Assembly: GCA_937864205.1 (NCBI GenBank)
Contig: CALMJB010000120.1
Span: forward strand, 1-17,572
DNA length: 17,572 nt
Source: an uncultured Actinomycetes bacterium
GTDB taxonomy: Bacteria; Actinomycetota; Actinomycetes; Nanopelagicales; Nanopelagicaceae
Reading direction: 5' to 3'
This document shows positions 1 to 6,834 of the stretch, piece by piece. The notes under the pieces are model-generated. The model was not told where the DNA came from. It saw only the letters and a list, made by a program, of their open reading frames with translations, and did not search any database. Each line of letters begins with the position of its first letter. Position 1 is the first letter of the stretch. Both the position numbers and the translations under genes were made by a program.

Positions 1-524
1 GTGTCACCTTTGGGACCGGTCGCACCAGTTGCCCCGGCACTTCCCGCAGCACCCGCTGCTCCCGCTGGACCAGCCGGACCCGCAGGACCTGTTGCACCAG
101 TTTCACCTTTATCACCTTTATCTCCCTTAGCTCCAGCAGGACCAATTGGACCTGCTGGTCCTGTGGCTCCAGTTGCACCCGTGGTTCCTACAGATGTTGT
201 TCCATTTTTTCCATCAACACCTGATGTGCCTTTTAACGAAACTGGAGCGAGCCACGCACCATTTTTCTTTGGTCCATACATATTCATTAATTTGGTATCA
301 ATATAAAAATCTCCATCAATACCAATATTTGCTTTCGGTGCACCAACACCATTCAAAATTGTGTTTGGTGTAAAAGTTGCGCTTGCTGAAGGCGAAGTAG
401 TTGCCCTACCCGCTAGTTGATTTCCTGCGTAACTAATAGGAATTAGGAAATTATTAGTTATCAACGCCAACACAATAAGAATCAAAATGTTGATCTTCAA
501 TTTCCAATTTAACTTTCTACTCAT
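1..524 (-). CDS. Secreted or membrane-anchored collagen-like protein, 5' part (3' end outside window)
   Basis: The minus strand has an open frame from ATG at 524 that runs off the left edge with 174 codons visible. Residues 1-33 are a basic start (MSRKLNWKLK) followed by a hydrophobic segment and a possible signal-peptidase site after SYA. Residues 68-92 carry GDFYID...YGPK...GAW, a segment I know from bacterial and phage collagen-like proteins just before the collagen part. From residue 99 Gly falls every third position (GTS, GVD, GKN, GTT), with a two-residue break (SV), then 20 complete Gly-X-Y triplets from 113 such as GPA, GDK, GET and GAT. The repeats should form a surface triple helix; what it binds cannot be told. 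An in-frame TTG at 533 lies nearer a GGAAAGGG Shine-Dalgarno stretch and could be the real start. The proline-rich plus-strand frame here is only the mirror of the Gly-X-Y repeats. Confidence 0.85.
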   Translation of the reverse strand, partial: MSRKLNWKLKINILILIVLALITNNFLIPISYAGNQLAGRATTSPSASATFTPNTILNGVGAPKANIGIDGDFYIDTKLMNMYGPKKNGAWLAPVSLKGTSGVDGKNGTTSVGTTGATGATGPAGPIGPAGAKGDKGDKGETGATGPAGPAGPAGAAGAAGSAGATGATGPKGD

Positions 525-802
525 ACTGTTCAAAATGCCCTTTCCAATTAATTGGTGATACTCATTTCGAGAATCGATTGAGGCAAATGTTGAAATTCAA
601 GTGAAAAATGGACAATAGAACTCACACCATATTCACAGATTTGTGACCGGTCCTCGTGTTCTGTTCGGAGGTATGGTTTTCCCATAGAAAAAACTCTGAC
701 CTGCCACTCAGCAAAAATGACTGGTCGACTCAGGTAAAAGCAGTTAATTACAGCCAGCGAACACCAAATGTGTTTACTGAACCGAAAGGATCAAAAACTT
801 AA
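525..802. other. Divergent intergenic region with small palindromes
   Basis: This 278-bp gap separates the collagen-like gene (leftward) from the small secreted protein gene (rightward) and should hold both promoters. I see a perfect 12-bp palindrome CCAATTAATTGG at 544-555 close to the collagen-like gene's start, a 5-bp inverted repeat TCACA-GATT-TGTGA at 633-646, and the palindrome GACCGGTC just after it. There is also an imperfect direct repeat (CACTCAGcAAAA near 703 and GACTCAGgtAAAA near 727). No convincing -35/-10 pair, tRNA or known riboswitch fold was recognised. Confidence 0.4.
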
Positions 803-1321
803 ATGAATAAGAAGAGATTAATAACTGCGGTGACATCAGCGGTTGTTGCTATTTCAGTTGCATCAACTGGAATCGCTTCCGCACATGATGGCGCTGGCAA
901 AGGTGCCGGACTTTCCACTTTACTTTCTGATTTAGTAAAGAACGGAACCATCACCCAATCTCAGTCAGATGCAATTACCAAAGCACTTGCAGATCGTGCT
1001 TCAGCAAATCAAGCTGATCGTGACGCTGATCGCGCTGCTAAAGAAGCAGTAATCACTTCCACTTTGGGAATCGATGCAACAACTCTTCGCACTCGTCTAC
1101 AAGCTGGTGAATCACTAGCAACTATTGCTGGTGCAAAGAAAGATGCATTGATTGCAGCGATTGTTGCATTTGAGACAAAAGAAATTGATGCAAAAGTAAC
1201 TGCAGGAAAAATCACTGCAGCACAAGCAACAACTTTGAAAGCCAACCTAACTGCACGTGTAACCGACATGGTTAACTCAGTTAAAGGTCCTGGCAAAGGC
1301 AAAAAAGGACACAGCGCATAA
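803..1321 (+). CDS. Small secreted, helix-rich protein of unknown function
   Basis: This encodes 172 residues. Residues 1-27 form a clear Sec signal peptide (MNKKR, hydrophobic core, ASA cleavage site), so the mature protein of about 145 residues is exported. The mature part is Ala/Lys/Asp-rich and predicted helical. It has two stretches of the type 'G-x-IT-x-x-Q-(A/S)-x-x-(I/L)-x-x-x-L' (around 48-62 and 130-150) and a middle stretch 'LRTRLQAGESLATIAGAKKDALIAAIVAFE'-like (given in part), a pattern familiar from actinobacterial secreted hypothetical proteins. The tail GPGKGKKGH is strongly basic. A GAAAGGA motif lies about 13 nt upstream of the ATG, which is long for a Shine-Dalgarno site. 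It is a single-gene unit closed by the terminator at 1357. Function is unknown; a wall- or polymer-binding role is only a guess. Confidence 0.75.
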   Translation: MNKKRLITAVTSAVVAISVASTGIASAHDGAGKGAGLSTLLSDLVKNGTITQSQSDAITKALADRASANQADRDADRAAKEAVITSTLGIDATTLRTRLQAGESLATIAGAKKDALIAAIVAFETKEIDAKVTAGKITAAQATTLKANLTARVTDMVNSVKGPGKGKKGHSA

Positions 1322-1356
1322 AACTTCTATCTCCTCCTAGGCAGAAGTAACGACAT

Positions 1357-1399
1357 AACCGGTCGCTCACACTAAAAATGTGAGGGCCGGTTTTGTTTT
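1357..1399 (+). terminator. Rho-independent terminator after the small secreted protein gene
   Basis: AACCGGTC (1357-1364) and CTCACA (1366-1371) pair with TGTGAG (1379-1384) and GGCCGGTT (1385-1392), leaving one bulged G at 1365 and a 7-nt loop. The stem is followed by TTTTGTTTT. It ends just before rpiB, so rpiB needs its own promoter in the next 20-odd bases or within the stem. Confidence 0.85.
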
Positions 1400-1416
1400 A
1401 CTGCCAAACTAGCCTT

Positions 1417-1875
1417 GTGAAAATTCATATTGGCAGCGATCACGCCGGGCTAGAGTTTAAAAACAAAATAATCGCGCACCTGACCAATCAAGGTCATCAA
1501 GTTACCGACCATGGACCACATACATATGATGCAAATGATGACTATCCGGTTTTTTGTATTCCAACTGCCCAAGCGGTGGCAAAAGATTCAACCTCGTTTG
1601 GAATTGTTTTAGGTGGTTCCGGAAATGGCGAGCAAATGGCTGCTAACAAAGTAAAAGGGGTGCGCGCTGCATTGGTTTGGAATATCGAAACTGCAAAGTT
1701 AGCCAGAGAACACAACAATGCAAATGTCATTTCAATTGGCGGCAGAATGCACGACGAAGAATTTTGCTTAAAACTGGTGGATACCTTTTTAAACACACCA
1801 TTTCCAGCAGATGCCCGGCACGTTCGTAGAATCGGACAGATTTCTAATTTCGAACAAAACGGAAAAATTACTTAA
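1417..1875 (+). CDS. rpiB: Ribose-5-phosphate isomerase B
   Basis: This 152-residue protein interconverts ribose 5-phosphate and ribulose 5-phosphate in the non-oxidative pentose phosphate pathway (cytosol). GSDHAG near residue 5 and GGSGNGEQMAANKVKG near 68 are RpiB family signatures. The Glu in GNGEQ replaces the catalytic Cys of the enteric enzyme, as in the mycobacterial type. AREHNNA and GGRMH are also conserved. I chose GTG at 1417 because it gives the usual MKIHIGSDHAG start. The in-frame TTG at 1393 lies inside the T-tract of the preceding terminator and would add eight unrelated residues. No Shine-Dalgarno site is visible. The 3' end overlaps the convergent trmB by 8 nt. Confidence 0.95.
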   Translation: MKIHIGSDHAGLEFKNKIIAHLTNQGHQVTDHGPHTYDANDDYPVFCIPTAQAVAKDSTSFGIVLGGSGNGEQMAANKVKGVRAALVWNIETAKLAREHNNANVISIGGRMHDEEFCLKLVDTFLNTPFPADARHVRRIGQISNFEQNGKIT

Positions 1876-2539
1876 CTTTTACAAACTTCAAATCTGTTAC
1901 TTGATGACCTTTGCGTAACCCTTTGCCTTCAAACTTTGAAATTGGCCGCCAATTCGGACGTTCAATGACTCCCCCATTAAATCTTTCACAACCTGCAAAT
2001 ACCTTTTGAATCCAATCGGCATACTCTTTCCAATCTGTGGCAATTTGCACATAGCCATTATTTTTTAACCGACTAGCTAACAATTCAACAAAGTCAGATT
2101 GCACAATTCTTCTCTTTCGATGCCGAAGTTTTGGCCATGGATCTGGAAAAAATAAATGCACCGCATCAATAGAATTTTCTGGAATAAATTCCTGCAAAAT
2201 AACTTGTGCATCCTCTTGAATCATGCGCAAGTTTTGTAATTCTCGTTTTTCAATTTCCATCAACAATGCACCTAAACCTGGTTTGTGCATCTCGACAGCG
2301 ACAAACCCTGTTTCCGGGAATTGCTCTGCAATTTCAGCAGTCGCCTCGCCCATTCCCGAACCAATTTCCAGAATTGTGCTTTGTAGTTTTGGAAATAAAG
2401 CATTAATCAATAATGGCTTTGTTAAATCAACCTGGTATTTTTCCCAATTTTTATCAAATGCTAGTTCCTGCGCTTTAGTTATTCTCGATCCGCGTAACTT
2501 ATAAGTTCGATTTACAGGGCGATTCATAGGTAATATCAT
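1868..2539 (-). CDS. trmB: tRNA (guanine-N7-)-methyltransferase
   Basis: TrmB methylates G46 in the variable loop of tRNAs using SAM. The frame shows the Rossmann SAM loop EIGSGMGE (about 58-65), the acidic VAVEMH strand end, the family signature PDPWPK followed by RHRKRR (about 132-144), and the C-terminal substrate motif RPISKFE...GLRKGH. Length (223-225 aa) is normal. Starts are possible at ATG 2545 and 2539. I prefer 2539 because a TAAGAT -10-like hexamer ends exactly 8 nt before it, the same layout as other leaderless genes here. The gene is divergent from pepN across a gap of about 25 nt, and its end overlaps rpiB. Confidence 0.93.
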   Translation of the reverse strand: MILPMNRPVNRTYKLRGSRITKAQELAFDKNWEKYQVDLTKPLLINALFPKLQSTILEIGSGMGEATAEIAEQFPETGFVAVEMHKPGLGALLMEIEKRELQNLRMIQEDAQVILQEFIPENSIDAVHLFFPDPWPKLRHRKRRIVQSDFVELLASRLKNNGYVQIATDWKEYADWIQKVFAGCERFNGGVIERPNWRPISKFEGKGLRKGHQVTDLKFVKVK

Positions 2540-2547
2540 TCGCATTC

Positions 2548-2553
2548 ATCTTA
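2548..2553 (-). promoter_or_regulatory. Candidate leaderless -10 box for trmB
   Basis: TAAGAT on the minus strand fits TANNNT and is followed by 8 nt before ATG 2539, placing the transcription start at or next to the start codon. A -35 box is not obvious. It lies just beside the pepN Shine-Dalgarno site on the other strand. Confidence 0.35.
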
Positions 2554-2558
2554 AGGGG
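2553..2558 (+). promoter_or_regulatory. Shine-Dalgarno site of pepN, fixing a TTG start
   Basis: AAGGGG lies 5 nt upstream of TTG 2564. The spacing is good and supports the unusual TTG start of pepN rather than a later in-frame codon. Confidence 0.7.
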
Positions 2559-2563
2559 AAACT

Positions 2564-5107
2564 TTGCCAGGTTTAAATTCAACTCGAAAAGAAGCACAAG
2601 AGCGTTCTACCCATTTAAAGGTCGATAGTTACAACGTAACTCTTGATGTCACCAGTGGTGAAGAGACATTTCTAAGCAAAACCATCGTCAAATTTTCCTG
2701 CAATAAACCCGGTTATGACACATTCATTGATGCGGTCGCAAAGCGAGTTATTTCAGCCAATTTAAATGGCAAACCAGTTGATACAAATAATTATGATGGC
2801 GAAACTATTTACCTAAAAGGTTTGCAGGCTGAAAATGAATTGGTACTAGAACTAGAAGCAGCATATTCAAAGAACGGTGAAGGTCTGCAACGTTCCGTTG
2901 ATCCCGTCGATAACGAGGTCTACTTATATTCACAAGGTGAAACTGCATTTATTCGCAAGATGTATCCATGTTTTGATCAGCCGGATTTAAAGGCACACTT
3001 TATTTTGACTGCTATTGCGCCATCGCACTGGCAAGTAATTTCTAACTATTCGGTAAACACCAAAACCGAAATGGGCAACAAAACAAAATGGGAATTTAAG
3101 CCAACTCCAAAGATTTCAACTTATGTAACCGCGATGGTGGCCGGACCATATTCATTTGTGCAAGATGAATATGTTGGTAAGAAAAAAGTGCCACTTGGAA
3201 TCTATTGCCGTAAATCTCTGGCGCAATACCTTGATCCAGCAGATATTTTCTTAATCACCAAACAAGGATTTGCATACTTTGAAAAAGTGTTCGGTTTGGA
3301 ATATCCATTTGAAAAATATGATCAAATTGCCGTGGTCGATTTCAACTGGGGCGCAATGGAAAACATCGGCGCAGTTACATTCCTTGAAAGACTGTTGGTA
3401 TTTCGCAGCAAAGTAACAGAACGCATGTACCTAGAACGTGCCAATGTAATTTTGCATGAAATGGCACATATGTGGTTTGGAAACATGGTCACCATGAAAT
3501 GGTGGGATGACTTATGGTTGAACGAATCTTTTGCCGAGTGGTCAGCATATTTTGCAATGGGCGAAGCCACCAGATTTAAAAATTCCTGGACTAGTTTCAA
3601 TTCTGCCCGAAAAAATTGGGCTTATCGGCAAGATCAACTTACATCGACACATCCGATTGTCACAGACATGGTTGATATCGATACAGTGGCTGGAAATTTT
3701 GATGGAATTAGTTATGCAAAAGGTGCGTCAGTGTTGCAACAACTTGTCGCCCATGTCGGACGAGAAAAATTTATTGCCGGATTACAGAATTACTTTAAAA
3801 AACACGCTTTTGCGAATACCACTTTGCAAGATTTATTAAATGAATTAACTGCAACCAGCGGAAAAGATTTAACTCCGTGGGTTTCAACCTGGCTGAAAAC
3901 TGCCGGTGTAAACACTTTGCATCCATTAACAACCATAGAAAACGGAAATTATTCAAAGGTTTCAATCAAACAAGATGCACCGCTTATTCCAGCCGGTTCA
4001 AAAGAACTTCGCCCACACCGAATGGCGGTTGGCTTGTATGACTTATCTGATAACAAATTGAAATTACGAAAATCAATTGAACTCGATGTGGCCGGTGCAA
4101 ACACTGAAATCCCACAACTTAAAGGGGAAAAGCAGGCCGACTTATTACTTCTAAATGATAAAGATATGTCATACGCGAAGATTCGCTTTGATCAGAAATC
4201 GATTGAAACCTTAAAGCAACACCTTGGCAAAATTGAAGATGGATTATCCCGAGCACTTTGTTGGTCAGCTGCATGGGACATGTTGCGAGATGCTCAACTT
4301 TCAGCGACAGATTTCATAGACATTGCATTAGCTGGTTTGCCAGGTGAAACCGACATCGCAACCGTAACGATTATTGCGCAACAACTTTCGACTGTAGTTG
4401 AAATTTATTCTGCTGAAAATAAGCGAGATGTGGCCAGACTTAAAGTGGCAACTGGTTTAGAAAAAATGTTACGAAATTCTGCACCAGGAAGTGATTTACA
4501 ACTTCAGTTATCCCGAACTTTTGCCGGCTTTGCCGCTAGCAAAGAACAATCAGATTTTGTACGCGAATTACTTGATGGCAAATTATCCGGATTAAAAGTG
4601 GATGCTGATCTGCGCTGGAGTTTTGTGTTAGCCCTAGTCGAACGTGGCATGATGGAAAAATCAGAACTTGATGCAGAACTTGCTAACGACAATACCTTTA
4701 CCGGACAACTTTCTTATCAAACTTGTTTGGCGGCTTTTCCAGATAAATCGGCAAAAGATGAAGCCTGGAAATCAATTTCAGTAGAAGACATTACAAATTC
4801 GCAGCGCGAATCTAAATTGCAGGGCTTTCAAAGACCGCTCCATCGAAAATTACTTGCCGGATATGTTGATCAATACTTTGACTTATTACTCTCGACTTGG
4901 AACGGAAAGTCTTACGAAGTAGCAAGCAAAATAGTGAATGGCTTGTATCCAACTTATGTAATTAACAAAGACACATTAGATAAAACAAATAAATGGCTCG
5001 AAACAACCGGCAAAGATGCCGCCACCGGATTACGTCGCTTAGTTACTGAAGCAAGAGATGCAATGGAACGAGCACTAAAAGTGCAATCAATCGATGTGGG
5101 TAATTGA
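2564..5107 (+). CDS. pepN: Aminopeptidase N (M1 family zinc metallopeptidase)
   Basis: This is an 847-residue cytosolic aminopeptidase that removes N-terminal residues from peptides. The exopeptidase motif GAMEN is at 263-267, the zinc site HEMAH at 298-302 with the third ligand E321 in WLNES, and the transition-state Tyr is probably Y384 in GISYAKG. These positions and the total length match the actinobacterial PepN form, with an N-terminal beta domain, a thermolysin-like domain and a helical ERAP1-like C-terminal domain (roughly 520-840). No signal peptide is present. It starts with TTG behind AAGGGG. It is divergent from trmB and overlaps the small minus-strand membrane gene by 21 nt at its 3' end. 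In a streamlined heterotroph it would feed on imported peptides and recycle cellular ones. Confidence 0.96.
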   Translation: MPGLNSTRKEAQERSTHLKVDSYNVTLDVTSGEETFLSKTIVKFSCNKPGYDTFIDAVAKRVISANLNGKPVDTNNYDGETIYLKGLQAENELVLELEAAYSKNGEGLQRSVDPVDNEVYLYSQGETAFIRKMYPCFDQPDLKAHFILTAIAPSHWQVISNYSVNTKTEMGNKTKWEFKPTPKISTYVTAMVAGPYSFVQDEYVGKKKVPLGIYCRKSLAQYLDPADIFLITKQGFAYFEKVFGLEYPFEKYDQIAVVDFNWGAMENIGAVTFLERLLVFRSKVTERMYLERANVILHEMAHMWFGNMVTMKWWDDLWLNESFAEWSAYFAMGEATRFKNSWTSFNSARKNWAYRQDQLTSTHPIVTDMVDIDTVAGNFDGISYAKGASVLQQLVAHVGREKFIAGLQNYFKKHAFANTTLQDLLNELTATSGKDLTPWVSTWLKTAGVNTLHPLTTIENGNYSKVSIKQDAPLIPAGSKELRPHRMAVGLYDLSDNKLKLRKSIELDVAGANTEIPQLKGEKQADLLLLNDKDMSYAKIRFDQKSIETLKQHLGKIEDGLSRALCWSAAWDMLRDAQLSATDFIDIALAGLPGETDIATVTIIAQQLSTVVEIYSAENKRDVARLKVATGLEKMLRNSAPGSDLQLQLSRTFAGFAASKEQSDFVRELLDGKLSGLKVDADLRWSFVLALVERGMMEKSELDAELANDNTFTGQLSYQTCLAAFPDKSAKDEAWKSISVEDITNSQRESKLQGFQRPLHRKLLAGYVDQYFDLLLSTWNGKSYEVASKIVNGLYPTYVINKDTLDKTNKWLETTGKDAATGLRRLVTEARDAMERALKVQSIDVGN

Positions 5108-5260
5108 ACTTTTCGATTTAGGAAATTTGCTTTTTTTGCGTTGTGCCGAGAAAACCCAAACTAACATCCAGATTCCTAAGAAGATTGCAACCGGAATTCC
5201 AATTAAGTAAATAATTGCCTGCGCCGGACCAAAATTTTCTTCCGCTAAAAACCTAATCAC
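5087..5260 (-). CDS. Small single-pass membrane protein coupled to the HNH gene
   Basis: A 57-codon frame starts with GTG at 5260-5258. Its first bases overlap the TGA stop of the HNH gene (GTGA, 4-nt overlap), a classic translational-coupling layout. The protein has a short N-terminus (MIRFLAEENFGPA), one strong hydrophobic helix at about residues 14-38 with Trp near its end (GIWMLVWVF), and a basic tail (RKKSKFPKSK). By the positive-inside rule the tail is probably cytoplasmic. It ends inside the 3' end of pepN, on the opposite strand. I do not recognise a named family and no function is proposed; the overlap and clean hydrophobic profile are why I treat it as real. Confidence 0.7.
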   Translation of the reverse strand: MIRFLAEENFGPAQAIIYLIGIPVAIFLGIWMLVWVFSAQRKKSKFPKSKSSITHID

Positions 5261-5784
5261 GCGCTAGCCACTGCTCCGATTGGCTCTACTCCGTAAGGTT
5301 TCAAATATTGAATCCAAGTTGAGTGCGGTTTTCCTGCTCCCAAAATGCGCCAAGCGATTCCAATTGGTTCTTTCGGAGTATGACGTAACCGCCAACCTAA
5401 ATCTTTCAATGTTCTGTCCGCCTTCAAATGATTGCAACGATGGCAGGCTGAAACAACATTTTCCCAATTGTGTAATCCGCCGCGCGATCTTGGCACAACG
5501 TGATCGATGCTGGTTGCTGGGGCTGCGCAATAAACACAACGTCCACCATCACGAGCAAAAATTGCTTTGCGAGAAAGTGGCACTGCATGTCGATAAGGAA
5601 TTTTTACAAATCTAACTAATCGAATTACCGCTGGAAGATTTAATTGTCCGCGAGAATAATTTAGAACTCGATCGGAATCTTCAATTGTCATGGCACGCTG
5701 ATTTAAGACGAGGATCAATGCTCGTCTATCTGAAACAACACCTAGTGGCTCGTAGGTGGCGTTCAGGACCAAAGTTTGCGACAC
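5257..5784 (-). CDS. HNH endonuclease family protein
   Basis: This 175-residue protein has a central HNH fold. CVYC (C83, C86) and CHRC (C114, C117) would bind a structural zinc. DH at 94-95 in SIDHVVPRSRGG gives the catalytic His, N109 in WENVV is the middle residue, and H119 closes the motif. The first 75 residues (LVLNATYEPLGV..., PAVIRLVRFV) match the conserved N-terminal part of a widespread actinobacterial/bacterial HNH family whose cellular role is not settled. It starts with GTG 5784 behind AGGGAG at 8-nt spacing. Its leader contains a GC-rich hairpin (5805-5823), and the small membrane gene is coupled to its 3' end. Nothing nearby suggests a restriction system, so a housekeeping DNA-processing role is more likely than a homing one. 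Confidence 0.88.
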   Translation of the reverse strand: MSQTLVLNATYEPLGVVSDRRALILVLNQRAMTIEDSDRVLNYSRGQLNLPAVIRLVRFVKIPYRHAVPLSRKAIFARDGGRCVYCAAPATSIDHVVPRSRGGLHNWENVVSACHRCNHLKADRTLKDLGWRLRHTPKEPIGIAWRILGAGKPHSTWIQYLKPYGVEPIGAVASA

Positions 5785-5899
5785 GAAACTAGCTCCCTAA
5801 CCAGCAGCGCGTGGCTCGCGCTGTATGGCACATCTTGCCGGACTTCACTTAAAAAATCATCAATTTGGCTAATAAATTTCTTTACGTTTCGGTAAAGTT
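5785..5899. promoter_or_regulatory. HNH/mscS divergent region with GC-rich hairpin
   Basis: CAGCGCG (5805-5811) and CGCGCTG (5817-5823) form a perfect 7-bp stem with a 5-nt loop, unusually GC-rich for this DNA. It is in the leader of the HNH gene, about 20 nt upstream of its start. On the mscS side, CTTTAC-GTTTCG-GTAAAG (5880-5897) is a second inverted repeat and covers TAAAGT (5893-5898), a possible -10 box for mscS. No T-tract follows the first hairpin, so it is not a standard terminator. Confidence 0.4.
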
Positions 5900-5908
5900 T
5901 TGGCAGTT

Positions 5909-6454
5909 ATGGGCCAGTCAGATAATTTAAAAGCAATAATTGACTGGGTTCAGGGTGCTCCGCTAAGGATTTTCTCAATTCTGGCGTTCGCCATTTTCTT
6001 TCAATTCATAATTAATCGTGCAATCAATCGTGCGATTAGAACTTACTCAGATAAAAAAACCACCAGTTCGCGTCAAGTAGATCGCGCTAAAACAACTACG
6101 ATGGTTTTGAAATCAACAATTAATTCCTTAATCTGGGCAATCGCAGTGTTTATGGTGCTTTCTGAATTTGGATTGAATTTAGCGCCATTAATTGCATCTG
6201 CTGGAGTAATTGGTGTTGCCATAGGACTCGGTGCTCAAACTTTGGTTCGAGATGTGCTCTCGGGAATTTTCTTGCTTTTTGAGGATCAATTCGGAGTCGG
6301 CGATCAAGTTCAATTAATGAACATTTCTGGCAAAGTGGAAAGTGTTGGTTTACGAATTACAACTATTCGTGACAAAAAGGGCGTGCTGTGGCATGTTCGA
6401 AATGGCGAAATTACTCAGGTTGGAAACTCATCCCAACCAAAATCAAAACGTTAA
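5909..6454 (+). CDS. Short MscS-type mechanosensitive channel protein
   Basis: This encodes about 181 residues. There are three hydrophobic segments: one near the N-terminus (LRIFSILAFAIFFQFII), a second (STINSLIWAIAVFMVLSEFG), and the pore helix (ASAGVIGVAIGLGAQTLVRDVLSGIFLLFED), which has the Gly/Ala packing and the QTLVRD kink of the MscS family. A beta domain start (GDQVQL...GKVESVGLRIT) follows, and the protein then stops soon after. The large C-terminal alpha/beta domain of the 286-residue E. coli protein is missing, as in other short actinobacterial members. It probably opens on hypo-osmotic shock. ATG 5909 is preferred; TTG 5900 is in frame. The last 4 nt overlap convergent glbO. Confidence 0.85.
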   Translation: MGQSDNLKAIIDWVQGAPLRIFSILAFAIFFQFIINRAINRAIRTYSDKKTTSSRQVDRAKTTTMVLKSTINSLIWAIAVFMVLSEFGLNLAPLIASAGVIGVAIGLGAQTLVRDVLSGIFLLFEDQFGVGDQVQLMNISGKVESVGLRITTIRDKKGVLWHVRNGEITQVGNSSQPKSKR

Positions 6455-6828
6455 TCTGGCTGATTCACCATGCTGTGGGCAGCCATTTCCAAATAATTCC
6501 AAAGTTCAGTTTTTAATTCTTGTTCAATCGCTAAACCATCTACCGCTTGTCGCATGCAGTTAAGCCACTCATCGCGCTGCTTTGACGCAATATGAAATGG
6601 CGCATGGCGCATTCGCAATCTGGGATGTCCGCGTTGTTCTGAATAAGTACTTGGTCCGCCCCAATATTGAACTAAAAACATCTGCAATCGTTGGGCGGCG
6701 GCTTTTAAATCTTGATCGGGATACATTGGGCGAAGCACTGGATTCACTGCTACTAAAGCGTAAAAATGCGAAACTAAATCGTTAAAGGTTTTCTCGCCAC
6801 CTACCTTTTCAAAAAAACTATCCGCCAT
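6451..6828 (-). CDS. glbO: Group II truncated haemoglobin (GlbO/trHbO)
   Basis: This 125-residue protein is a 2-on-2 haem globin. It aligns without visible gaps over at least the first 90 residues to mycobacterial GlbO as I remember it: proximal His H75 in RMRHAPF, Tyr B10 Y23, Tyr CD1 Y36 and Trp G8 W88 all fall at the same numbers. The block QYWGGP-TYSEQRGHPRLRMRHAPF is the family hallmark. Proteins of this group bind O2 and peroxide and are linked to redox protection and respiration, but the exact role here is unknown. It lies 6 nt downstream of the alpha-glucosidase stop as last gene of the ettA operon and has no clear Shine-Dalgarno site, so coupling to the upstream gene is likely. Confidence 0.95.
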   Translation of the reverse strand: MADSFFEKVGGEKTFNDLVSHFYALVAVNPVLRPMYPDQDLKAAAQRLQMFLVQYWGGPSTYSEQRGHPRLRMRHAPFHIASKQRDEWLNCMRQAVDGLAIEQELKTELWNYLEMAAHSMVNQPD

Positions 6829-6834
6829 CAGTAT

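Noticed and set aside
1..306. Plus-strand 101-codon proline/alanine-rich frame
   Set aside because: It is the complementary reading of Gly-X-Y codons on the minus strand, which has a signal segment, a conserved module and regular triplets.
1393..1416. TTG 1393 as start of rpiB
   Set aside because: It lies in the terminator T-tract and the added residues do not belong to RpiB; GTG 1417 gives the family N-terminus.
5257..5784. HNH gene as homing endonuclease, restriction or retron component
   Set aside because: No intron, intein, methylase or reverse transcriptase is nearby, and the protein looks like a conserved chromosomal actinobacterial family.
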